Source: CAYRVX01 sp964642165 (lineage in GTDB: Bacteria; Planctomycetota; Phycisphaerae; SM23-33). Taken from it: a stretch of DNA of 19,293 nucleotides. Location of the stretch: assembly GCA_964642165.1 (NCBI GenBank), contig CAZXOC010000131.1:1-19293 (forward strand), in the 5' to 3' direction. Positions 1 through 6,586 of the stretch are shown here, one piece after another. Every line of letters begins with the position of its first letter. Position 1 is the stretch's first letter. The notes below the pieces were generated by a model. That model saw nothing but the letters and a program-made list of their open reading frames with translations, was not told the DNA's origin and did not search any database. A program made the translations under genes and the position numbers.

Positions 1-119
1 CCGATCTGCCGCTTCCGGGACGCCAACGACGACTGGGACGCCGACGGCGACGGCGGGCAGACCCGGGGGGCGGGTTCCCGGCCGCCTTTGCCTCCTCCGC
101 CTCGGCCGGGCTAACGTGC

Positions 120-438
120 CGCCCGAGCGGGCCGAAGATGCTGTCCAGGGCATTCTCCAGCCCGTGCGAGCCGTCGCGGACGAACAACGCCGTCTTCTGG
201 GCCGTCAGGCCCCGCCGGCACAGGCTCAGCAGGAACGCCTCCGACGCCGACCCCTGCTCCGCGAGTGCCAGCCGGCCCCCACGAGGGCCTTGACCTCACG
301 CTCCAACGTCGCCTGGATCCCCTCTACCAGCCAGGCCGACATGCAGCCACGCGCTGCCTGCCAGAATCTGCCGGCCCCGCCGCCGAGCCAATCGGCTCTA
401 CTCACCGGCACGGCGATTATCCGCTGTTCTGACACCAT
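120..438 (-). pseudogene. IS256/mutator-family transposase remnant, internally deleted and frameshifted
   Basis: Two pieces of a transposase lie in different minus-strand frames. The first begins at ATG 438 (MVSEQRI...) and includes WLVEGIQATLEREVKALVG, resembling the N-terminal region of mutator-type (IS256) transposases; it runs to a TGA at 226. The second is readable from about 259 towards 120 in another frame and includes SEAFLLSLCRRGL and ALFVRDGSHGLENALDSIFG, resembling the family's central 'ERGL...FVxDGSKALRxA' stretch. The intervening segment, expected to hold the first catalytic Asp, is missing, so a deletion joined the pieces near 257-265 and shifted the frame. The conserved 'QRCxxHKxRN' block that should follow is absent, so the 3' part is lost too. 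The gene cannot encode an active enzyme. Family assignment is by remembered motifs only; the left boundary is approximate. Confidence 0.6.
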
Positions 439-441
439 GGG

Positions 442-507
442 TGGTCTCCTTCCAGGCCGGCCCGATATGGGCCGACTCGTCTTGTTGACAACGGACAGAG
501 GAGACCA
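442..507 (-). promoter_or_regulatory. Inverted repeat covering the transposase ribosome-binding site
   Basis: TGGTCTCCT (442-450) and AGGAGACCA (499-507) form a perfect 9-bp inverted repeat, with a second 6-bp hairpin inside (CGGCCC gatat GGGCCG). On the minus strand the arm nearest the gene is the GGAG Shine-Dalgarno of the transposase ATG at 438, so a transcript entering from upstream would fold and hide it. Fold-back blocking of transposase translation is known from IS10 and IS50. The distal arm might instead be part of the element's terminal repeat. Confidence 0.45.
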
Positions 508-617
508 TCCTTTTCCGCCGCCGCGACGCAAGAGGCCAATCGGGAAATGCGCACTTGATCGTACGCCAAGCCGCGTGCCGGGCGCCGGCGCGGAAGCTGG
601 GTCCGCGGCGCTACCGG

Positions 618-1742
618 CTACCGGAACAGGGCGCCGCTCGGGGGTGGGGGGACGAAGCGCTGCTCGTGGAAGAACCGGACGGCCTGCTCGCAGGTGCGGA
701 AGACGCGTGTGGCCGTCTCGGTGATGAAGGGGGAGGGGTCGGTTTCCGGCCGCCAGATGACGAACACGTCGCGCGTGGCCTCGTGGGCGTGCTGGAGCTC
801 GCGCTCGACGCCGCTGGAAAGCCCCGGGCGCCCGCCGGGCAGTTCGGGGATCAGCGAGATGATCATGTCGGCCTGGTCGATCAGCTTGAAGTCGCGGGCG
901 TAGATCTGCCCGTCGATGTCGGGGACGATGCTCACCAGCTCGGCCGTCTCCATGACGGCTCGCTGCCCGGGCGGACCGACCTCGACGGTGGGTCGGCCTT
1001 CCTCGTCGGCGGCGAGGGCCAGCCGGGCGAGGTCCTTCTCCTCCACGTCGCCGGGATCGAAGCAGATGAAGTGTCGTTTCATCTGGCGGCGGAAGCCTTC
1101 GATTTCGGCCAGGACGGCCGGCGAGTCGTCCACGTGCGACATGGGGAAGCTCAGGTAGGCCTTTCGGGTCTCGGGCTGGTCGATGAGGCGTGCGAGCATT
1201 TCGGGGGGCGAGCCGACGGCCTCGTGTGTCTCGCCGCCGCGGGCGAGGATGAAGAACCGCCCGTGCCCGCTGACGATCTGGCTGAGCAGCTCGGTGGCCA
1301 GGATCTCCTCCTCGCGCCAGACCATGAGGTCCTTGAGGGTGTGGTCGGTGTGCCCGTCGCGGACGAGGTGGTGGTGGACGCGGTCGACGTTGTCGACGAG
1401 CGTGATGTACAGGTCGGCGTCGAGGGCCTTCATCTGGTCGTAGTCGAAGGCCCAGAACAGCCCGTGCCTCCAGCGGAACGTGGCGTGCGTGTTGACCAGC
1501 ACGTGGCGCCGTTTTTGGCAGAGGGCCAGGATGTCCTTGAAGACGCTGCGGCGGAGGCTCTGGAGACGCGACAGGGGCAGGTCGAGGATGCGCCCCGGCG
1601 CGACGTCCGGCGCCTCGGCGTACATCATGTCCCCGACGTGAGACAGGGCGATTTCGCAGCCGCGGTCGCGGGCGATCCGGGCGGCGCATTCGAGGAAGGG
1701 CTTCTTGTCCAGTCCGACTTGGCCGGTCACGACGATGCGCAT
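618..1742 (-). CDS. P-loop-kinase-like / nucleoside 2-deoxyribosyltransferase-like two-domain protein
   Basis: A 374-residue protein of unknown function. Residues 1-180 look like an adenylate-kinase-type P-loop fold: a beta strand (MRIVVT) then GQVGLDKKPF, where the family has GxxGxGK[ST]. The lysine is kept, but the preceding Gly is Asp and the following Thr/Ser is Lys, so nucleotide binding may be altered. Residues about 195-345 resemble a nucleoside 2-deoxyribosyltransferase-like fold: YLSFPMSHVDD, then YARDFKLIDQADMIISLIPE, then SSGVERELQHAHE, which fits the S-x-G-x-x-x-E-hx-x-A active-site pattern with Glu as nucleophile. ATG 1742 is preferred over GTG 1748; no Shine-Dalgarno precedes either, and a predicted promoter places transcription start at the ATG itself. 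It follows the thioredoxin gene on the same strand after a 97-base gap. A role in nucleotide or NAD-like metabolite processing is only inference. Confidence 0.75.
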   Translation of the reverse strand: MRIVVTGQVGLDKKPFLECAARIARDRGCEIALSHVGDMMYAEAPDVAPGRILDLPLSRLQSLRRSVFKDILALCQKRRHVLVNTHATFRWRHGLFWAFDYDQMKALDADLYITLVDNVDRVHHHLVRDGHTDHTLKDLMVWREEEILATELLSQIVSGHGRFFILARGGETHEAVGSPPEMLARLIDQPETRKAYLSFPMSHVDDSPAVLAEIEGFRRQMKRHFICFDPGDVEEKDLARLALAADEEGRPTVEVGPPGQRAVMETAELVSIVPDIDGQIYARDFKLIDQADMIISLIPELPGGRPGLSSGVERELQHAHEATRDVFVIWRPETDPSPFITETATRVFRTCEQAVRFFHEQRFVPPPPSGALFR

Positions 1743-1748
1743 AAACAC

Positions 1749-1777
1749 ACTGTAGAACGCCGCGGGCGTCGAAGCAA
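1749..1777 (-). promoter_or_regulatory. Predicted sigma-70-type promoter giving a leaderless transcript
   Basis: On the minus strand TTGCTT (1777-1772) and TACAGT (1754-1749) are 17 bases apart. The seventh base after the -10 is the A of ATG 1742, so the mRNA would begin at the start codon. This agrees with the missing Shine-Dalgarno. The hexamers match consensus only moderately. Confidence 0.35.
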
Positions 1778-1839
1778 CGCCGGTAGGCGGCGAATCAACG
1801 CCGCCCGGCGCCGCGCCGCGGTCCGGGCGGCGGGGTGGG

Positions 1840-2925
1840 TCAGGACTTCGGCTTCTTGGGCGCCGGCGCGGCCAGCGCCCGGTTGATCGTGCCCTCCAGG
1901 TCCGCGCGGGCGTTGTCCGAGAAGACCCGCCCGTCCTTGCCGATGACCCACACGCTGGGGATGCCCCGGACGCCGTACTGCCGGGCCGTCGGGTCCTCCC
2001 AGTACTTGCCGCTGTAGGCGTGCAGCCACGTCATGCCGTTGTCCCGGACGAACCGAACGAGGCGGTCCTTGGCGTTGGCGCGGTCCAGGCTGATGCCCAC
2101 GAACTCCACGCCCTTGGGCTTCACGCGGGCGTAGACCTGCTTCATGTGCGGCAGGGAGGACAGGCAGGGGGGGCACCACATGGCCCAGAAGTCGATGACC
2201 AGGACCTTGCCCCGCAGGTCGTCCGGCAGGGAGAGCTTCTTGCCGTCCACGAGCGTCAACTCGGCGTGGAAGGACGTCTTGCGCCCGGCCTGCCGCAGGA
2301 ACTGGTTCACGGCGGGGATCTTCTCGTGGCCCTTCTGAAGCCGGTCGAGCAGCTCCTCGTACAGGGCGCTGCGCTGGGCCTCCTTGGCCAGTTGGGCGGC
2401 GCGGACCAGAGCGGTCGGGGCCTCGGCGGTCTGTGCGTACCGGGCGACGAAGGCTCGGATCTGCTTCTCGGCGTCCTTGGCGGGACTCTGGCCGCCGGGG
2501 CGGACCTTGTCGAGGGTGACGAAGTAGTCGGCCGTGACCTTGTTGTCCAGGTCCGCCTTGGACGCCAGAAGGCGCCGGGCGATGGCCAGCCGGCGCTTGC
2601 GGTCCTCCGGCCCCTTGCGGATCCGCACGAGGAAGTCGGCGGCCATCAGCATCTTGCTTTGCACCACGTGCAGGTCGGGGGCGTTGGGGTACTTCTGCTC
2701 GGCCTCGGTGCCGAGCCGGATGGCCTGCTCCATCTGCTCGCGGACGATGGCGAAGTACTCCTCGCGCGACTGCGGGCGGCGCTTGAGGCGGAAGGACTCG
2801 TCGATGCCCTTCATGACCGCGTCGGGGACCTTGGCGGCGGGGGGGGCGTCGGCGGCGATCCCCTCCAGGCCCACGGCGGCCAGGGCAAGCAGGAACGTCA
2901 GGGCAGGCCGGCATTTCAGGCGCAT
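1840..2925 (-). CDS. Secreted TlpA-like thioredoxin-fold protein
   Basis: A 361-residue protein with a Sec-type signal peptide (MRLKCRPALTFLLALAAVGL, cleavage probably after GIAADA). A long helical middle region of about 180 residues follows, then a thioredoxin domain of the TlpA/AhpC-TSA type from about residue 225 to the end. The redox motif is WCPPC with cysteines at 251 and 254, preceded by VLVIDFWAM and followed by the usual cis-Pro segment GIPSVWVIG. Family members act outside the cytoplasmic membrane as thiol-disulfide reductants, for example in cytochrome c maturation; the partner here is unknown. ATG 2925 is chosen because GAGGAG lies just upstream and it begins the signal peptide; longer in-frame extensions are rejected. 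It follows the pilus operon on the same strand but has its own candidate promoter. Confidence 0.85.
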   Translation of the reverse strand: MRLKCRPALTFLLALAAVGLEGIAADAPPAAKVPDAVMKGIDESFRLKRRPQSREEYFAIVREQMEQAIRLGTEAEQKYPNAPDLHVVQSKMLMAADFLVRIRKGPEDRKRRLAIARRLLASKADLDNKVTADYFVTLDKVRPGGQSPAKDAEKQIRAFVARYAQTAEAPTALVRAAQLAKEAQRSALYEELLDRLQKGHEKIPAVNQFLRQAGRKTSFHAELTLVDGKKLSLPDDLRGKVLVIDFWAMWCPPCLSSLPHMKQVYARVKPKGVEFVGISLDRANAKDRLVRFVRDNGMTWLHAYSGKYWEDPTARQYGVRGIPSVWVIGKDGRVFSDNARADLEGTINRALAAPAPKKPKS

Positions 2926-2989
2926 CGGATTCTCCTCGAAGACCGGGCGCCGGTTGGCTTCGAGGGCCGGCGTGCCCCGGTTCCGAGGC

Positions 2990-3019
2990 ATTCTAGGGGG
3001 ATTCGGTGGGGAAACACAA
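2990..3019 (-). promoter_or_regulatory. Predicted promoter of the TlpA-like gene
   Basis: Minus-strand TTGTGT (3019-3014), an 18-base spacer and TAGAAT (2995-2990, five of six consensus bases). Transcription would start near 2983, leaving a leader of about 58 bases that ends in the gene's GAGGAG site. The -35 is weak. Confidence 0.4.
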
Positions 3020-3098
3020 AGGGAATGTGCGGTCCGCCTGTCCGCCGGCTGTGACGCGGCGGCCGGGCGACGGGGACGTACCTGCCCGCCGGGGAGGG

Positions 3099-3114
3099 GG
3101 CGCTCCGGGGCGCC
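3099..3114 (-). terminator. Possible GC-rich hairpin after the pilus operon
   Basis: GGCGC and GCGCC form a 5-bp stem with a 6-base loop, 11 bases past the stop codon of the last prepilin gene. There is no T-run, so it is not a classical intrinsic terminator; it might only stabilise the 3' end. Confidence 0.2.
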
Positions 3115-3125
3115 GGTGCGGGCGA

Positions 3126-3677
3126 TCAGTAGAGGGAATTTCGCCTGGGCGCGGCGGAGCAGACGATCGTTTTGTACCGGCCGTCGGTCTCCAGCCCGAG
3201 CGTGACGAAGGCACGCCGGGTGCACCAGATGCCCTCTCCGTCCTGAACGGTGTCGTACGAGCAGTACAGGTAGTTGGGCTTGACGGCCGTCGAATCGCTC
3301 AGGACCACCTGCGTGACGCTGTCGGTCTCCGTGACGCGGCGGTAGTAGAGCTTCCGGCTGGACCCGTCGAACTCGTACTCGATCTTGACGACGCCATCGT
3401 CGTTCGGCGGGGGGTAGATGATCAGCCGGTTGTAGTCGGCCGTGTGGTCGACGGCCGCGGCCGTGCGGATCTCCTGACGCAACCGCATCTGGAGCAGGCG
3501 GACCGTCTGGTCGTACGTGGCGGCCTTGTCGTTCTCGCTGTAGGAGAGCATCGAGGCGTGCATGGCGGCCCCGATCGAGGTCAACAGCAAGGCCAGCAGC
3601 GTCACGGCGATGAGCATTTCCACAAGGGTGAAGCCGGCCTTCCTGCCGGCGCGGGTCGTGCGGGTCGTGTGGGTCAT
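3126..3677 (-). CDS. Minor prepilin with N-terminal methylation motif (GspJ/PilW-like)
   Basis: A 183-residue class III signal protein. The leader MTHTTRTTRAGRKAG ends in the Gly cut by prepilin peptidase, and FTLVEMLIAVTLLALLLTS follows, with Glu at +5 and a hydrophobic helix that anchors the subunit and packs in the pilus core. After the helix come a polar linker (QTVRLLQMRLRQEI) and a beta-rich globular region with two cysteines (in YLYCSYD and IWCTRRAF) that could form a disulfide, plus one near the C-terminus. The size and the LQMRLRQEIR segment suggest the GspJ/PilW group, but minor pilins diverge strongly. ATG 3677 has GGAGGT upstream. Last gene of the operon, 44 bases after the other prepilin. 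Confidence 0.8.
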   Translation of the reverse strand: MTHTTRTTRAGRKAGFTLVEMLIAVTLLALLLTSIGAAMHASMLSYSENDKAATYDQTVRLLQMRLRQEIRTAAAVDHTADYNRLIIYPPPNDDGVVKIEYEFDGSSRKLYYRRVTETDSVTQVVLSDSTAVKPNYLYCSYDTVQDGEGIWCTRRAFVTLGLETDGRYKTIVCSAAPRRNSLY

Positions 3678-3721
3678 GTGTGAAACCTCCGTTCGGTGGG
3701 CTTGGGCCTGGCTCGGGCGGG

Positions 3722-4237
3722 CTATTCGTCTTCCTCTCGCGTCACCAGCCAGGACGAGGAGACGATGCTCTTGCCCCGGCACGTCACGTCCACCTGGACG
3801 TGGATGACGTCGCTGGAGCCGACCGTCACGGTCTGGCCGATGTCGTTGGGGTTGCGCCAGGTCAGGTTGATCGTCTGGTGCCAACCGTCCAGGTCGTAGA
3901 GGGTGTTTCCCTGGGCGTCCCTGGGCGGCGTGTAGGTCACGCCCAACAGGTCGTCGAGGTCATCGACGTAGCTCTGCGGGTCGGAGCCGTCGGGGCCGGG
4001 GGGGTTGCCCAGGTCGCCCGGGTCCTGGTCGTGGAAGGGCAGGGCCAAGGTCCACTCGCGGATCTCCTGGGCGAGGAAGATGCCCTGCTGGAGCTTGCGT
4101 CCGGCGTCGTTGACCCGTGTGTTGGAGCCGCAGGCCACCATCAAGGCGGCCAGGGCGATGCCGACGATCGCCGTTGCGACCGCGATCTCGATGAGGGTGA
4201 ACCCCTCGCGGCCGCATCGCCTGGTTGTATTCCTCAT
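3722..4237 (-). CDS. Minor prepilin with N-terminal methylation motif (GspI/PilV-like)
   Basis: A 171-residue prepilin. The leader MRNTTRRCGREG is followed by FTLIEIAVATAIVGIALAAL: Gly at -1, Phe at +1, Glu at +5. The LQQGIFLAQEIREW segment just past the helix resembles GspI/PilV-type minor pilins, where a helix with 'A..la.e..e' precedes a small beta domain. The C-terminal part is acidic and Pro/Asp/Gly-rich (DQDPGDLGNPPGPDGSDP) and ends in a beta region. ATG 4237 is preceded by GGAAAGGTGA. The gene lies 23 bases after pilC and 44 before the second prepilin, consistent with a paired minor-pilin tip complex that primes assembly. The assignment to I rather than V or H types is tentative. Confidence 0.8.
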   Translation of the reverse strand: MRNTTRRCGREGFTLIEIAVATAIVGIALAALMVACGSNTRVNDAGRKLQQGIFLAQEIREWTLALPFHDQDPGDLGNPPGPDGSDPQSYVDDLDDLLGVTYTPPRDAQGNTLYDLDGWHQTINLTWRNPNDIGQTVTVGSSDVIHVQVDVTCRGKSIVSSSWLVTREEDE

Positions 4238-4260
4238 CGTTTCACCTTTCCCTCCTCTGG

Positions 4261-5496
4261 TCACCCTTTGGCCATGACTTTCGAGAGCTTGAAGATCGGG
4301 ATCAGGATGCTGGCTACGATGAACCCGACGATGACGCCCATGACGATGATCATGATGGGCTCGATCATGCTGGTGACCGTCTTGACGGTGGCGCGGAGTT
4401 CCCGGGCGTAGAACTCCGAGACGTCGCCGAGCACGTCGCCGAGGTTGCCGGACTCTTCCCCCGCACCGATCATCTGGACGACGTTGCTGGGCAGGAGTCG
4501 GTGGCGCGCCGACCGGAGCGGCTCGACGATCTTGCCGCCCTGCTGGACGGTGTCGCGGACGTCCTGCCACATCTCCCGGTGCATCGTGTTGCCGGAGACC
4601 TCGGCGGTGATGTCGAGGGTCTCCAGCATGGGCACGCCGGCGCGCACCAGCTCGCCCATCGTGCTGAGCCCGCGCGAGATGTACAGCGCGCGGAACATCC
4701 GCCCCATCAGCGGGATCTTCAACTTGAAGGCGTCCCACTGCCGGTGCCCGAACTCCGTGTTCTTGAAGGCCACGAACCCGCCGATCAGGGCGGTCAGGAG
4801 CATCAGGAGCAGCCACCAGAAGCCGACCATGAAGGCGCTGAGCCCCAGGACGGCCTTGGTCACCGTGGGCAGGTGCTGCTCCTTGCCGGCGAAGAGGGGC
4901 ATGAGCTTCGGCAGGACGAACGTCAGCAGCACGATGGTGGTCGCGATGGCCATCACCCCGATGATGCACGGGTAGACCATCGCGCCGATGACCATGCGCC
5001 GGGTGTCGGCCTGCTGGTCGAGGTACGCGGCCATACGCTCGAGCATGTGCCCGAGGTTGCCGGACAGCTCCGAGGCGCGAACCATGTTGATGTACAGCGG
5101 CGCGAAGACCTTGGGGTGCTGGGCGAGGGCCTCCGAGAAGGGCTGGCCGCCTTCCACGTCCGCCTTGATCTGCCAGACGATCCGCCGGAACTTGCTGTTC
5201 GAGACGCCGTCGGCGATGCCGTCGAGGGCGTTTCGGATGTTGATGCCGGCCTTGATCATCACCGCCAACTGGTTCGTGAAGGCCAGCACGTCCTTCAGGC
5301 TCGGCCCGAATTCGACGCTGACGCCTCGCATGCGCTCCAGGGCGCCCTGCATGCCCCCGGCGGCGGGCGCGATGTTCACCAGCTCGCCGCCCTGGGCTCG
5401 GACCAGGGCCGAGGCGTCCAGGATGGTTTCGGCCTCGACCATGCCGGCCATCACCTGGCCGTTGCTGTCTCGGACTTCGTACTTGTAGCTGGGCAT
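4261..5496 (-). CDS. pilC: Type IV pilus / type II secretion inner-membrane platform protein
   Basis: A 411-residue GspF/PilC-family protein, full length for the family. The N-terminus MPSYKYEVRDSNGQVMAG is typical, then come two repeats of the T2SSF domain. The first has FTNQLAVMIKAGINIRNAL and EGGQPFSEAL; the second has YISRGLSTMGELVRAGVPM and MIGAGEESGNLGDVL. Membrane helices lie around residues 168-190 (VIGAMVYPCIIGVMA), 220-245 (FMVGFWWLLLMLLTAL) and at the C-terminus (MIIVMGVIVGFIVASILI). PilC is the rotor-like platform beneath the pilus on which PilB and PilT act. ATG 5496 lies 10 bases after pilT, with AGGGG upstream. Confidence 0.93.
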   Translation of the reverse strand: MPSYKYEVRDSNGQVMAGMVEAETILDASALVRAQGGELVNIAPAAGGMQGALERMRGVSVEFGPSLKDVLAFTNQLAVMIKAGINIRNALDGIADGVSNSKFRRIVWQIKADVEGGQPFSEALAQHPKVFAPLYINMVRASELSGNLGHMLERMAAYLDQQADTRRMVIGAMVYPCIIGVMAIATTIVLLTFVLPKLMPLFAGKEQHLPTVTKAVLGLSAFMVGFWWLLLMLLTALIGGFVAFKNTEFGHRQWDAFKLKIPLMGRMFRALYISRGLSTMGELVRAGVPMLETLDITAEVSGNTMHREMWQDVRDTVQQGGKIVEPLRSARHRLLPSNVVQMIGAGEESGNLGDVLGDVSEFYARELRATVKTVTSMIEPIMIIVMGVIVGFIVASILIPIFKLSKVMAKG

Positions 5497-5506
5497 CGTG
5501 ATACCC

Positions 5507-6568
5507 CTATGCGCTCAAGGCCCGGTGGAGGGCTTCCGGCCGGGCCGCCTTGGCGATCGCCGTGTCCCACGAGATCATGCCGTTGAGGTAGAGGGCCTTG
5601 ATGGAGTCGTCCAGCGTGCACATCCCGGAGGCGCGGTTCGTCTCGATGATATTGGGGATCTCGTGGATTCGGTTTTCACGGATGCAGTTCCGGACGGCGG
5701 CGTTGCAGACCATGATCTCGCAGGCGGGCACCATGCCGGGGCGGTCCTGGCGTTTCATCAGCGTCATGCTGACGACGGCCTGGAGGGTGTTGGACAGCAT
5801 CGCGCGGATCTGGCTCTGCTGGGCGGGCGGGTAGACGTCGATGACCCGCTCGACCGTCTGGTGGGCGTTCTGCGTGTGGAGGGTCGAGAGGACGAGGTGC
5901 CCGGTCTCGGCGGCGGTGATCGCCGACGAGATCGTCTCCAGGTCGCGCATCTCGCCGACGAGGATGATGTCGGGGTCCTGGCGCAGGGCATGGCGCAGGC
6001 CGCTCGCGAAGTTGGGCACGTCCGGGCCGACCTCTCGCTGCTCGATGACGCAGTAGTAGCTGTGGAACTCGTACTCGATGGGGTCCTCCATCGTGATGAT
6101 GTGGTGCTGGTAGCGCTTGTTCATCGCGTCGATCATCGAGGCGAGTGTGGTGCTCTTGCCCGAGCCCGTCGGGCCGGTCACGAGGATCAGCCCGCGGGGC
6201 AGGTCGACGAAGGTGGCGACGATGGGCGGCAGGTTGAGCTGCTCCAGCGGCGGGACCTCGTCGGCGATCGCGCGGAAGGCGATGGCGATCCGCCCCTTCT
6301 GGTAGTGGGCGTTGACGCGGAAGCGCGCGACGCCCTCCACCTCCGCGGAGAAGTCGATGTCCCGCCGCTCCACGAAGCCCTCGTACCGTGCCGGCAGGAC
6401 CATCTCCTTGACGTACTGCTCGGTCTGCTGCGGCGTGACGACCTCGTAGTTCTCCTGCGGCTGGAGCACGGTGTGAACGCGGAACAGCGGCCGCAGGCCC
6501 GGCACCAGGTGCACGTCGCTGGCGCCCATCTCGAAGCCCGTCCTCAGCAGTTCTTCCAGCGGTGTCAT
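5507..6568 (-). CDS. pilT: Twitching motility retraction ATPase PilT
   Basis: A 353-residue secretion ATPase of the PilT group, normal length. Residues 1-100 form the PAS-like N-terminal domain (GASDVHLVPGLRPLFR). Walker A is GPTGSGKSTT (Lys138), the Asp box follows in IITMEDPIEYEF, Walker B is DPDIILVGEMRD (Glu205), and the His box is HLVLSTLHTQNA. It lacks the long N-terminal domain and the four-cysteine zinc site of PilB, and the C-terminal IRENRIHEIPNII segment matches PilT, so retraction rather than extension is its likely role. ATG 6568 has GAGGAGG about 10 bases upstream. It sits between pilB and pilC. Its presence argues for a retractile type IV pilus rather than a plain type II secretion system. 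Confidence 0.93.
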   Translation of the reverse strand: MTPLEELLRTGFEMGASDVHLVPGLRPLFRVHTVLQPQENYEVVTPQQTEQYVKEMVLPARYEGFVERRDIDFSAEVEGVARFRVNAHYQKGRIAIAFRAIADEVPPLEQLNLPPIVATFVDLPRGLILVTGPTGSGKSTTLASMIDAMNKRYQHHIITMEDPIEYEFHSYYCVIEQREVGPDVPNFASGLRHALRQDPDIILVGEMRDLETISSAITAAETGHLVLSTLHTQNAHQTVERVIDVYPPAQQSQIRAMLSNTLQAVVSMTLMKRQDRPGMVPACEIMVCNAAVRNCIRENRIHEIPNIIETNRASGMCTLDDSIKALYLNGMISWDTAIAKAARPEALHRALSA

Positions 6569-6586
6569 CTCCCGGGGCCTCCTCGT

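Noticed and set aside
1..114. Open plus-strand frame from the window edge reading DANDDWDADGDGG, ending at TAA 112-114
   Set aside because: It recalls an Asp-rich calcium-binding repeat and could be the tail of a secreted protein, but only 37 codons are visible and the end is Pro-rich low complexity.
2020..3054. 344-codon plus-strand frame opposite the TlpA-like gene
   Set aside because: Antisense shadow; the minus strand has a signal peptide, WCPPC motif and Shine-Dalgarno.
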